Shown: piece after piece, positions 38,768 through 47,213 of the stretch
How the letters are laid out: each line of letters begins with the position of its first letter
Position numbering within the stretch: the stretch's first letter is position 1
Assembly (NCBI GenBank): GCA_016720745.1
Contig: JADKKA010000018.1
Span: 124,001 to 188,000, forward strand
Reading direction: 5' to 3'
From: Chitinophagaceae bacterium
GTDB taxonomy: Bacteria; Bacteroidota; Bacteroidia; Chitinophagales; Chitinophagaceae
Length of the DNA stretch: 64,000 bases
Notes under the pieces: model-generated
What the model saw: only the letters and a program-made list of their open reading frames with translations
Told to the model about the DNA's origin: nothing
Database searches by the model: none
Translations under genes and position numbers: made by a program

Positions 38768-40456
38768 ATGCAGGTAATTAGCTTAAATAAAATACAACCC
38801 AGGTGGTGGAAAGAAGTGGTAGTCTACCAGCTTTATCCCCGAAGTTTTAAAGACAGCAATGGCGATGGCATTGGTGATTTAAATGGCATTATTGAAAAAC
38901 TCGATTATATCAAAAGTCTCGGCATTGATGTGGTGTGGCTGAACCCTGTTTACGAATCCCCCAATGATGATATGGGCTATGACATTTCAGATTACAGGGC
39001 CATTATGAAACAGTTTGGTACCATGGATGATTTTGACCGCTTGTTAGAGGGGCTGCACGAACGCGGGATTAAACTGATCATGGACCTGGTGGTAAATCAT
39101 ACCAGTGATGAACATCCCTGGTTCCGGGAAAGTAAAAAATCAAGAGATAATCCTTTCCGTCATTATTACCATTGGTGGGATGCCGAAAAGGGCTTACCTC
39201 CCTATCGGTGGAGTATTTTTGACAAGGAGAACAATGCCTGGAAATATGATCCGGGGACCAACAGCTATTACTTCCATATTTTCAGTGAAAAGCAACCCGA
39301 CCTGAATTGGGAGAACCCTGCCGTACGCAAGGAAGTGTATGACATGATGAAGTTTTGGATGGATAAGGGGGTGGATGGGTTTCGCATGGATGTGATTACC
39401 TGTATTTCAAAAGACACCCGTTTTCCTGAATTGCCAGCAGACATGCCTTTATCGCAATGGTTTCCGTATTACGCAAAGGGGCCCCACCTGCATACCTATT
39501 TACAGGAAATGCATCAGGAAGTGTTTTCAAAATACGATAGTATGAATGTGGGAGAGGCTTCAGGCATCAGCATTGATGATGCTTTGCTGTTTACCGATGA
39601 AGACCGGAATGAACTGCAGACATTTTATCATTTTGATCATACCGGCTTTGGGATCAGCAAGGATAATTTTATGTATGCTGATGACTCCAACCGCGATCTG
39701 CCATCCTGGAAGAAAATATTTGACAAATGGGATAAGGTCTTTCAGGAAAAAGGCTGGGCCACCATTTACCTGGGCAATCATGATATGAGCCGCATGACCA
39801 GTCGCTTTGGAAGTGATCATCCGGCATTCAGGGATTATTCAGCCAAGATGCTTCATACTTTCCTGCTCAGTATGCGGGGTACCCCTTATATCTATAACGG
39901 CGATGAGATCGGGATGACCAACAGCAATCACCTGAATATTGAAGCCTACCAGGATGTTTACACCATCAACTATTATCAACAACTGAAGGAAAGGGGACAG
40001 GATTACAAAGGCTTTCTGGAATCACATGCACATATCAGCCGGGATAATGGCCGTACACCGATGCAATGGGATGATTCCGCTTTTGCAGGATTCAGTAACA
40101 CAACCCCCTGGTTATCGGTTAATGAAAATTACAGGCAGATCAATATTGCGAAGCAGGAGCAGGATCCCGATTCAGTTCTGCATTACTTCAGAAAGATGAT
40201 CGGGCTCAGAAAAGCACATCTGGCCCTGGTATATGGACGATTTGATCTGGTGGATGAAGATAATCCCCAGCTCTTCGCCTATACACGCATGCTGGGTGAC
40301 GAGTCATACCTCGTCGTACTGAATTTTTCAGACCGAACCGCCATACTGGATGCGGATGTTGATACTGAAAGATCCCAAATACTGATCGGCAACTATAATA
40401 CAAATCATTTGAACCATTCTTACAGGCCCTATGAAGCCGTCATCTATAAATTGTAA
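38768..40456 (+). CDS. GH13 alpha-glucosidase (oligo-1,6-glucosidase type)
   Basis: A 562-residue cytoplasmic GH13 enzyme without a signal peptide. All catalytic regions are intact: region I DLVVNHTSDEH, region II GFRMDV (nucleophile Asp), region III NVGEAS (acid/base Glu) and region IV LGNHDMSR (stabilising Asp). The start YQLYPRSFKDSNGDGIGDL is the usual first strand with a Ca-binding loop. It should cleave the terminal alpha-glucose from short alpha-glucosides brought in by the MFS permease. I start it at ATG 38768; a TTG immediately before is possible. Confidence 0.95.
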   Translation: MQVISLNKIQPRWWKEVVVYQLYPRSFKDSNGDGIGDLNGIIEKLDYIKSLGIDVVWLNPVYESPNDDMGYDISDYRAIMKQFGTMDDFDRLLEGLHERGIKLIMDLVVNHTSDEHPWFRESKKSRDNPFRHYYHWWDAEKGLPPYRWSIFDKENNAWKYDPGTNSYYFHIFSEKQPDLNWENPAVRKEVYDMMKFWMDKGVDGFRMDVITCISKDTRFPELPADMPLSQWFPYYAKGPHLHTYLQEMHQEVFSKYDSMNVGEASGISIDDALLFTDEDRNELQTFYHFDHTGFGISKDNFMYADDSNRDLPSWKKIFDKWDKVFQEKGWATIYLGNHDMSRMTSRFGSDHPAFRDYSAKMLHTFLLSMRGTPYIYNGDEIGMTNSNHLNIEAYQDVYTINYYQQLKERGQDYKGFLESHAHISRDNGRTPMQWDDSAFAGFSNTTPWLSVNENYRQINIAKQEQDPDSVLHYFRKMIGLRKAHLALVYGRFDLVDEDNPQLFAYTRMLGDESYLVVLNFSDRTAILDADVDTERSQILIGNYNTNHLNHSYRPYEAVIYKL

Positions 40457-40462
40457 AACCAC

Positions 40463-42004
40463 ATGAAAAAGTACTGTATACTCCTGTCGCTTGTGATCAT
40501 CACTTGTTTCACCAGCCACGCACAAAAAGCAAATCCGGCTAATGCTGAAATCATTTACCACGTCTGCCAGCGCAGTTTTTTTGACAGCAATGGCGACCTG
40601 CATGGTGATCTCAAGGGATTACAACAAAAACTTCCTTATCTCCAGGAGCTGGGTGTAACGTCGATTCTATTATTCCCACTCTATGAGGCAGATTGCTATC
40701 ATAATTATTTTGCCAATGATTTTGATAAAATAGATCCGGAATTCGGCAGCATGCAGGATTACCTCTCGCTTGTTAAGGAACTACACCGCAGGGGGATGAA
40801 AGTTTATATGGATATGGAAACACAGTATGTTGCCGAAAAACATCTATGGTGGAAAGATGCTGTAGGAAACCCCGGCTCAAAGTACAGCGACTACCTCCTT
40901 TTTGAAGACAGTGCACATACCATTCCTGCGACCATCATTGCGGATCTCCGGGGCTTAAACAGCTATGATGGTTCCTTTATCAAAATCACCACGGTTAATT
41001 TGAAAAGCGAAAAAGTACTGGACTACAATAAAAAACTCTTTTCCTTTTTCACTGATCCCAACGGGGATGGAAAATTTGATGATGGCGTGGATGGGTTCCG
41101 GCTGGATCATGCCATGGATAACCTCGATGGCAAGCCGGCACTCCGCAACCTCTTCAGGGATTTCTGGAAACCTCTTCTCGACTATGTAAAGCAAATCAAT
41201 CCCCGACTGCAAAATGTGGCCGAACAGGCAGACTGGAACGATTATGGGTTTACTTATTTTGAACAGGCTGGGGTGGACAGGATGTTTGGATTTGGTCTGC
41301 GTTCTGCCATTCTTTCCTTTGATAAGAAAGCGCTGATCAGGGCAGCCGATACGATACTGGCCAAATGTCCGGATGACAAATCACAGCTTATCTTCCTGGA
41401 AAACCATGACCTTGACCGGTTTGCAAGTCTTGAGCCGGATATCCGGAAACAAAAAGCAGCGGCTGCACTAATGATCCTGATCGGCGGTATTCCTTCTATT
41501 TATTACGGGCAGGAGATTGGCATGCTGGGAAAAAGCGTGTCACTCGGAAATACGGACGGAAATGATATTCCACGCCGGGAGGCATTTGAGTGGTACAAAA
41601 AAAATGAAGGCCCGGGAATGGCTTTCTGGTATAAAAATACCGGTGAATGGTGGAACAAAAGCAATGTTAAGACCGGAGATGGCATATCACTTGAAGAGCA
41701 AAAAGCAGACAAGGGCTCATTATTCAATTATTATAAGCAACTGATCCGGTTAAAAAAATCCAATCCGGCACTGGCCAGCGGGAAATATGCCTCGGCCGGG
41801 AACAACAATGAAAAAGTGTTCAGCTTTTACAGAAGCAGCGGGAATCAAAAAGTACTGGTTGTGGTGAATCTTTCTGGAGAACCGCAAATGGCTAATTTTC
41901 AGGAAAGCCATAAAAAGGCCAATTCCATATTCGGAAAAGAATTACGCCAGTATCAAAGCATCCAATTGAACCCTTATGAAGTAGCAGTACTTGAATTAAA
42001 ATAA
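40463..42004 (+). CDS. Exported GH13-family amylase-like enzyme, atypical region I
   Basis: A 513-residue exported protein (signal peptide about 1-20, ending TSHAQ) with a GH13 barrel. Region II GFRLDHAMD, region III NVAEQADW and region IV LENHDLDR carry the nucleophile Asp, acid/base Glu and stabilising Asp, so catalysis looks possible. In region I the normal D-x3-N-H is replaced by DMETQY, losing the conserved Asn-His, which suggests an altered -1 subsite. It begins six bases after the first GH13 gene. The exported enzyme may cut an outside alpha-glucan, with products imported and split by the cytoplasmic one. Confidence 0.88.
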   Translation: MKKYCILLSLVIITCFTSHAQKANPANAEIIYHVCQRSFFDSNGDLHGDLKGLQQKLPYLQELGVTSILLFPLYEADCYHNYFANDFDKIDPEFGSMQDYLSLVKELHRRGMKVYMDMETQYVAEKHLWWKDAVGNPGSKYSDYLLFEDSAHTIPATIIADLRGLNSYDGSFIKITTVNLKSEKVLDYNKKLFSFFTDPNGDGKFDDGVDGFRLDHAMDNLDGKPALRNLFRDFWKPLLDYVKQINPRLQNVAEQADWNDYGFTYFEQAGVDRMFGFGLRSAILSFDKKALIRAADTILAKCPDDKSQLIFLENHDLDRFASLEPDIRKQKAAAALMILIGGIPSIYYGQEIGMLGKSVSLGNTDGNDIPRREAFEWYKKNEGPGMAFWYKNTGEWWNKSNVKTGDGISLEEQKADKGSLFNYYKQLIRLKKSNPALASGKYASAGNNNEKVFSFYRSSGNQKVLVVVNLSGEPQMANFQESHKKANSIFGKELRQYQSIQLNPYEVAVLELK

Positions 42005-42008
42005 ACGG

Positions 42009-42875
42009 TTAACGTCCATAATACTCCCATAACAATCTTCCGAGTTTCCTCGCCATTGCCCAGGCTTCATTGTCCGCCGTCCAGCGCTGGTCCTGGTTGT
42101 TTTTGGTGAAAATGCAGAAGACATAGGGGTTCTTAGGCGCATTCACGATCATGACTTCGCTGCGGGAGGCATTGACGCAGCCGTTTTTACTGAAGACTTC
42201 AATAGTGGGCGGGATGACGGATATAGCTTCGTTCTCGTCCCAGAAATTACGGCCCAAACAGCGCAGCATTCTTTCACAGGCTGCAGGGGAAAAGACTTCA
42301 TTGCGATAAATTTTTTCAAACAGGGTTCCCATTTCAAAAGGGGTGGTCTGGGCCCATTGATAAATGGCACGGAAATTCTCACGGCCGGGGGTTCTGGAGT
42401 TCACCCTGGTTTCTTTCAAACCCAGTCCTTCCATGATTTCATTGATCCTGGTGCCTCCACCCGCTAAACCCTGTAACCATAAACTCGCCGTGTTATCACT
42501 GGTGGTGAGCATGAGCATGATGAGTTTCTTCAATGCAATTTTTTCATTGTTCTTGAAAGAACCCAGGATATCGGAACCGGAATAAAATAAAGAGTCCTTA
42601 TAAGTAAGCGCTGAGTCGTATGTCAGTTCCTTTTTCTCCATCTTATCCATCACGCCGACGAGGATCGGCACTTTAACTATACTCGCTGTTGGAAAGATCG
42701 TATCCGCATTGATGGCGACGATTTTACCGGTCCGCAGGTTTTTGACATAGACCCCTATCTGGCCATGATAATCCCCGATGGCTTCTTTGAGTTTTGACTC
42801 CAACCCTCGGTCAATGCGCTGGGCCATTACTGCCATTGGGAGGAAGCAAAGCAGGAGGCTGATGTATTTTTTCAT
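42009..42875 (-). CDS. Class A beta-lactamase homologue, KNG variant
   Basis: A 288-residue exported serine hydrolase (signal peptide about 1-18, ending AVMAQ). It has S-x2-K in TASIVKVPI (Ser70/Lys73), Ser-Asp-Asn in TTSDNTAS and E-x2-V-N in KETRVNS, equivalent to Glu166-Asn170. The usual Lys-Thr-Gly triad position reads KNG (VFSKNGCVN). It may hydrolyse beta-lactams or act on peptidoglycan-derived peptides. It converges on the exported GH13 gene with four bases between stop codons, and stands alone on its strand. Confidence 0.85.
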   Translation of the reverse strand: MKKYISLLLCFLPMAVMAQRIDRGLESKLKEAIGDYHGQIGVYVKNLRTGKIVAINADTIFPTASIVKVPILVGVMDKMEKKELTYDSALTYKDSLFYSGSDILGSFKNNEKIALKKLIMLMLTTSDNTASLWLQGLAGGGTRINEIMEGLGLKETRVNSRTPGRENFRAIYQWAQTTPFEMGTLFEKIYRNEVFSPAACERMLRCLGRNFWDENEAISVIPPTIEVFSKNGCVNASRSEVMIVNAPKNPYVFCIFTKNNQDQRWTADNEAWAMARKLGRLLWEYYGR

Positions 42876-42960
42876 AGTGGCATGTTTGTATAAAGATAGC
42901 GGTCCATAGGACTCCTTTGGAGGTAGGAAAAAGTTTACAAGGAACAGGTGGTACTGAAAG

Positions 42961-42981
42961 ATGCTGAATCAAGTTCAGCAT
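42961..42981. repeat. Short palindrome, possible dispersed repeat
   Basis: ATGCTGAA (42961-42968) pairs with TTCAGCAT (42974-42981) over a TCAAG loop, in the 184-base gap between the M20 and beta-lactamase genes. Similar ATGCTGAA-loop-TTCAGCAT units are, to my knowledge, common intergenic repeats in several bacterial groups. No copy number can be given from this window. Confidence 0.5.
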
Positions 42982-43059
42982 GACGTACTGCTAGCCCTTA
43001 GCAAGACGCTAATCACACTGCGCCTTACCTCAGTCAAATTTTGCAGCAATGAAAAAATT

Positions 43060-44364
43060 TCACTTCATATTCATATAATCAATCACCAGGCTGCAAAATG
43101 CACGGATCCCGGTATTCATGCCACTGTCATCCACATAAAAATCTGCTGTATGATGCGGGGGTGCTGTTTTGGGGTCCTTTCCCTTGGGCATACCACCGAG
43201 GTAAAAAAAGAAGGAAGGCGCCTTCGTACCATAATAGGAAAAATCTTCCGCACCGGTTACCCATTCCCTTTCTTTGATATTCCCGGCACCTGTTGCTGCT
43301 TCCAGTGAGGGCAGCATTTTTTTTACCAGCTCAGGTGTATTATAGGTAACAAGGGTCTTGGTATCAAAACTCACTTCGGCCACTGCACCGGAAGCTTCTG
43401 CAATTTTTTCTGCCGTCCATTTGATCCGCTGGTGTACTTCAGTCTGCATTTTACTGTCGAGGGTGCGGATGGTTCCATCCATCACACATTCCTCCGGTAT
43501 AATATTATTCCGGACACCGCTATGGATTTTTCCCACCGTGATCACCACCGGTGCCTTGGTGAGTTCCATCTGGCGGCTCACCACATTTTGTAAACCCTCA
43601 ATGATCTGAGCGGATACCTGAATCGGATCAATGCCCTTCCAGGGTTGTGAACCATGACTGCCTTTTCCTTTTACCACAATATGAAACCAATCTGAAGATG
43701 CCATAAAAGCACCGGGCTTGTATTCTATCTTTCCTGCTTCAATATCCGATTCAATATGTAATCCGAATACGGCATCTACTTTGGGGTTCTCCATCACTCC
43801 TTCTTTTACCATCAGGGCTGCTCCGCCTTCTTCCCCTTCGGGCGGACCTTCTTCCGCAGGTTGAAAAATGAATTTCACCGTTCCTTTCAATTCGTTTTTC
43901 ATTCCTGATAATACTTCGGCCACGGCCATTAACATGGCCGTATGAGTATCATGTCCGCAGGCATGCATCACACCTACTTCCGTTCCGTTATAAGTTGTCT
44001 TTTGTTTGGAGGCCCAGGGAAGATTCACCCTCTCAATGACCGGCAGGGCATCTATATCAGCACGAAGAGCAATACAGGGACCAGGTTTGGCCCCTCTCAG
44101 AATGCCCACCACCCCGGTTTTGGCCACATTTTCTTTGGTTTCAATCCCCAGTTTTTTCAGGTGTTCGGCAATGATCTTTGAGGTCCTGAATTCCCGGTTA
44201 CCCAGTTCCGGGTTCTGGTGAAAATCATGTCGCCATTCAATACATTTTGCTGTTGTTTTATCCGCTGCTGCAAATGCTTTTGCTTTCAATTTTTCTGATT
44301 CGCTCTGGGCGGAGAGCTGTATAACAGAAATCAGTGCCAGTGATAAGAAACCAAATTTCATCAT
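43060..44364 (-). CDS. M20-family amidohydrolase, exported
   Basis: A 434-residue zinc amidohydrolase (M20D, N-acyl-amino-acid/hippurate hydrolase-like). A signal peptide (FLSLALISVIQLSAQ) directs export. Metal-site blocks are HACGHDTHTAM and a Glu-rich stretch with PAEEGPPEGEEGG, with a dimerisation domain in the middle. It would release amino acids from N-acylated or dipeptide substrates in the periplasm. The ATGATG at the start leaves one residue of doubt. No functional link to the divergent chromate transporter is obvious. Confidence 0.9.
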   Translation of the reverse strand: MMKFGFLSLALISVIQLSAQSESEKLKAKAFAAADKTTAKCIEWRHDFHQNPELGNREFRTSKIIAEHLKKLGIETKENVAKTGVVGILRGAKPGPCIALRADIDALPVIERVNLPWASKQKTTYNGTEVGVMHACGHDTHTAMLMAVAEVLSGMKNELKGTVKFIFQPAEEGPPEGEEGGAALMVKEGVMENPKVDAVFGLHIESDIEAGKIEYKPGAFMASSDWFHIVVKGKGSHGSQPWKGIDPIQVSAQIIEGLQNVVSRQMELTKAPVVITVGKIHSGVRNNIIPEECVMDGTIRTLDSKMQTEVHQRIKWTAEKIAEASGAVAEVSFDTKTLVTYNTPELVKKMLPSLEAATGAGNIKEREWVTGAEDFSYYGTKAPSFFFYLGGMPKGKDPKTAPPHHTADFYVDDSGMNTGIRAFCSLVIDYMNMK

Positions 44365-44588
44365 GGGTGATTTTTGTATGAATTTAAGGCAAATGGCAGT
44401 TTGCGGGGACTTTTATCGGGTTTCAATCTGGTCCAGGAAAGATACCGGTCCATGGAACTGATCCGGGGGCCGGTATGAGCTTAGTGGAAGCCGTTAAGAT
44501 CTCCACTAAACCCATTATGACCGGGGTAAGTGACCGCTACCGCGATTTTGCCTATATTTCGCTTCCAAAACCAAGCCTTTACAACAAC

Positions 44589-45839
44589 ATGTTGCTCCGC
44601 CATGTTCCGTTTTTAAAGACTGTGCTCCTGCACAGTGTGTCGGCTTTCGGCGGACCGCAGGCGCATATCGGGATGATGATGAAGAATTTTGTACATCAGC
44701 ACCCTTATATCACGAAGGAAGAACTGATGGAGTATAATGCGTTTTGTCAGTTACTCCCGGGCGCTTCTTCCACACAGACTATCACTTTAATCGGATATAA
44801 ACGCGGTGGTGTACCATTAGCGGTACTCACGCTGATCGTTTGGATTCTGCCGGCGAGTATTCTGATGGGCGGACTCTCTTTTATATTACGTTATATCGAT
44901 AACCGGCAACTTGGTACGGATATATTCAAGTTTCTGGCTCCAATGGCAGCAGGGTTTCTGGCCTATGCAGCCGTATCAACTTTTCCAGCGGCAATCAAAA
45001 ACCTGATCACCTGGATCATCATGATCGTGGGCACCCTGCTCACTTATTTCTTATTCGGACAGCCCTGGGTGATTCCAACATTGATATTATTATCCGGGGT
45101 CGCTACCAATTTCAGCCGTAAAAGAATTCCGCAGCTGGAACAAAAACCCAGAAAGATCAAGTGGTGGAATTTCTGGCTCTTCGGCATCATCTTTATTGCC
45201 GCAGGTATATTCAGTGAAATCGCCCGGAAGGATAACTGGCCGGAACCGGTTCGTAAACCGGTGAACCTTTTTGAAAATACCTACCGGATGGGAAGTCTTG
45301 TGTTTGGTGGAGGTCAGGTATTGATTCCAATGATGTATGAGCAATGGAGTGTAAGACCGGAAGAAGAAAAGATCAGGGAAAGAAACCCCAAAGCAATTCA
45401 GATTGAAGAAAATGATATGTACACCGGAATGGGTATTGTAAGAGCCATGCCGGGCCCTGTGTTTTCCATTGCCGCTTTCACAGGAGGAATGGCATTAAAA
45501 GATATGGGAAAAGAAATGCAGGCATTGGGTTGTTTGATTGGAATGATCGCCATTTTTTTACCAAGTGCTTTGCTGGTATTGTTCTTTTATCCCATCTGGC
45601 ATAATATGAAAAAATATGCGGCGATCTATCGTTCTATCGAAGGCATCAATGCGGCAGTAGTAGGAATTATGCTGGCTTCTACTTTTTATATCATGAAGGA
45701 TATTTCATTCAGTGACATGAAGACAATCAGCTTTGTCAATATTGGGGTTTTTGCCGGCACATTTGTATTACTGCAATTCACCCGCTTCCCTCCGCCCTTT
45801 ATTGTATTGGGATGTTTGCTGCTGGGCTATTTTCTCTGA
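44589..45839 (+). CDS. chrA: Chromate transporter, ChrA-type
   Basis: A ~416-residue membrane protein with two CHR domains. The first contains SVSAFGGPQAHIGMM and CQLLPGASSTQT; the second has VFGGGQVLIPMMYEQW and GIVRAMPGPVFSIAAFTGG. ChrA proteins export chromate using the proton gradient. An upstream in-frame ATG at 44475 would add 38 residues without family similarity, and TATATTTC (about 44551-44558) resembles a -7 element lying inside that extension, so I prefer Met 44589. It converges with nadD, two bases between stop codons. Confidence 0.88.
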   Translation: MLLRHVPFLKTVLLHSVSAFGGPQAHIGMMMKNFVHQHPYITKEELMEYNAFCQLLPGASSTQTITLIGYKRGGVPLAVLTLIVWILPASILMGGLSFILRYIDNRQLGTDIFKFLAPMAAGFLAYAAVSTFPAAIKNLITWIIMIVGTLLTYFLFGQPWVIPTLILLSGVATNFSRKRIPQLEQKPRKIKWWNFWLFGIIFIAAGIFSEIARKDNWPEPVRKPVNLFENTYRMGSLVFGGGQVLIPMMYEQWSVRPEEEKIRERNPKAIQIEENDMYTGMGIVRAMPGPVFSIAAFTGGMALKDMGKEMQALGCLIGMIAIFLPSALLVLFFYPIWHNMKKYAAIYRSIEGINAAVVGIMLASTFYIMKDISFSDMKTISFVNIGVFAGTFVLLQFTRFPPPFIVLGCLLLGYFL

Positions 45840-45841
45840 GA

Positions 45842-46414
45842 CTATTTTTTATAGTAAGCGCCTTTCTCTATTTCTTCCAGTACTTTTTCAGAAACTAAAT
45901 ATCTGATTGATTTTCCTTCTCTGATATTATTGCGGATAGCGGTGGCTGAAATTTGTAAAAGCGGTGCGTCCAGTAAAATCATTTTTGCACCGATATTATT
46001 CACTGGCTCAAAACCCGGTCGACGATAAACATAAATGGTATGATCACGAATGATCACCGCTGCATTTTTCCATTTGGGAAGATTCTGAAAACTATCACTG
46101 CCCATGATGACGGAGAATTCATGTTCCGGATGCTTTTCCTGCAAATAGGCTAACGTATCGACCGTGTAGGATGGTTTTGGTAAAGCAAATTCAATATCAG
46201 ATGCACGCATGCGGTTATCATCTTCAATAGCCACCCGCACCAGGTGCAGGCGATGGAATTCATTCAGCAGGCCCGCTTCTTCCTTAAAGGGATTCTGTGG
46301 AGATACCACAAACCAGATTTTTTCGAGTTCAGTCTCATTCAATACATGACTCGCAATGATCAGATGACCGATATGAACGGGGTTAAAGGAACCGAAGTAT
46401 AATCCAATTTTCAT
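45842..46414 (-). CDS. nadD: Nicotinate-nucleotide adenylyltransferase
   Basis: A 190-residue enzyme of NAD synthesis that joins nicotinate mononucleotide to AMP. The nucleotidyltransferase motif is GSFNPVHIGHLIIA (His-x-Gly-His) at the N-terminus, MGSDSF binds the substrate, and the C-terminal ISATAIRNNI is the second signature (ISxTxIR). Length fits the family. feoA lies 15 bases upstream on the same strand, so the two are probably co-transcribed from the feoA promoter. Confidence 0.96.
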   Translation of the reverse strand: MKIGLYFGSFNPVHIGHLIIASHVLNETELEKIWFVVSPQNPFKEEAGLLNEFHRLHLVRVAIEDDNRMRASDIEFALPKPSYTVDTLAYLQEKHPEHEFSVIMGSDSFQNLPKWKNAAVIIRDHTIYVYRRPGFEPVNNIGAKMILLDAPLLQISATAIRNNIREGKSIRYLVSEKVLEEIEKGAYYKK

Positions 46415-46429
46415 CTAATATATTGATAA

Positions 46430-46660
46430 TCAATTATTTATCTCTACCAATATGTGTTCCGCCTCATTGATTCTTAGACTTAAATGATAACCGGCTACGC
46501 TAACGGAGACCGGATCACCCATGGGAGCTACCTGTTCCATCAGGACCCTTTCTCCCGGTACACAACCCATTTCCATCAGTTTCAGGAAGATTTCGTTGTT
46601 GTTGAATTCCTTGATGACTCCTTCCTGTCCTGGCTTTAAATCTGATAACCTGATGATCAT
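46430..46660 (-). CDS. feoA: FeoA-type ferrous iron transport protein
   Basis: A 76-residue SH3-like protein (MIIRLSDLKPGQEGVIKEF, then LKLMEMGCVPGERV), the FeoA fold that assists FeoB. I start it at 46660; an upstream in-frame ATG at 46741 overlaps the divergent ybeY start and puts the -7 element inside the gene. It is 17 kb from feoB, unlike the usual feoAB pair. It shares a short divergent promoter region with ybeY. Confidence 0.88.
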   Translation of the reverse strand: MIIRLSDLKPGQEGVIKEFNNNEIFLKLMEMGCVPGERVLMEQVAPMGDPVSVSVAGYHLSLRINEAEHILVEINN

Positions 46661-46675
46661 TTTTCTGAATTGGTA

Positions 46676-46683
46676 CAAAGCTA
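46676..46683 (-). promoter_or_regulatory. -7 element of feoA-nadD
   Basis: On the minus strand this reads TAGCTTTG, an exact TAnnTTTG, 15 bases before the feoA start at 46660. Confidence 0.6.
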
Positions 46684-46721
46684 ACCTTGCTGATTTACAT
46701 TTATTTGCGAATTTTGAAATA

Positions 46722-47150
46722 ATGGCAACCACTCCCTCCATCCGGTTCTTCTTCCCCCGTCAAACAAGTCTGGCCAATCGAGGTCCGCTCAAAAGCTTTA
46801 TCCAAAAGCTGATCCGGAAGGAAGGGAAAAAACTGGGCGGGCTAAATTATGTGTTTTGTTCCGACAAGGAGCTGCTCAAGATCAACCAGGACTTCCTGCA
46901 ACATGATTATTATACGGATATAATCACTTTCGGATATGCCGGCCCGGATGACCCCATCCAGGGGGAAATTTATATCAGTGTGGATCGGGTAAAGGATAAT
47001 GCCCGGCAATTGGGGGTGTCCTTTAAAAAGGAACTACATCGGGTTATTTTCCATGGGGTATTGCATTTATGCGGATACAAGGATAAAAACCGAAAGGATC
47101 AGGCGATCATGAGGGACAAAGAAGAAGAATACCTCCGACTTTATTTATAG
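46722..47150 (+). CDS. ybeY: Endoribonuclease YbeY
   Basis: A 142-residue zinc-dependent RNase used in 16S rRNA maturation and ribosome quality control. The zinc motif appears as FHGVLHLCGYKDKNRKD. In E. coli the motif is H-x3-H-x5-H; here the first two His are present but the third position is Lys/Asp-rich rather than His. The start at 46722 (MATTPSIRFFF) removes a 67-residue in-frame extension that overlaps feoA. The stop is one base before a 45-nt palindrome. Confidence 0.9.
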   Translation: MATTPSIRFFFPRQTSLANRGPLKSFIQKLIRKEGKKLGGLNYVFCSDKELLKINQDFLQHDYYTDIITFGYAGPDDPIQGEIYISVDRVKDNARQLGVSFKKELHRVIFHGVLHLCGYKDKNRKDQAIMRDKEEEYLRLYL

Positions 47151-47151
47151 C

Positions 47152-47196
47152 GTTCCACGGGACACTGTTTCAGCCTGAAACAGTGTCCCGTGGAAC
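47152..47196. repeat. Perfect 45-nt palindrome between ybeY and the HNH-like gene
   Basis: From 47152 to 47196 the sequence is a perfect inverted repeat: two 22-base arms around a single C at 47174. The left arm begins GTTCCACGGGACACTG and the right arm ends with its exact complement. It begins one base after the ybeY stop and ends four bases before the next gene's -7 element. As RNA it would form a long hairpin without a T-run. It could terminate transcription, act as a binding site, or be a mobile short repeat. Confidence 0.95.
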
Positions 47197-47199
47197 CAT

Positions 47200-47207
47200 T
47201 ACCTTTG
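47200..47207 (+). promoter_or_regulatory. -7 element of the HNH-like gene
   Basis: TACCTTTG is an exact TAnnTTTG ending seven bases before the ATG at 47214. Transcription should start at or next to the start codon, implying a leaderless or nearly leaderless message. Confidence 0.65.
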
Positions 47208-47213
47208 TGGAAT

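Noticed and set aside
46521..47150. Extended YbeY start at 46521
   Set aside because: The extra 67 residues overlap the feoA coding region and have no family similarity; 46722 fits the family start.
47152..47196. Palindrome as a ParB binding site (parS)
   Set aside because: The outer arms begin GTTCCACG and end CGTGGAAC, but the compact ~16-base parS palindrome is split by 29 bases, and no parAB genes are adjacent.
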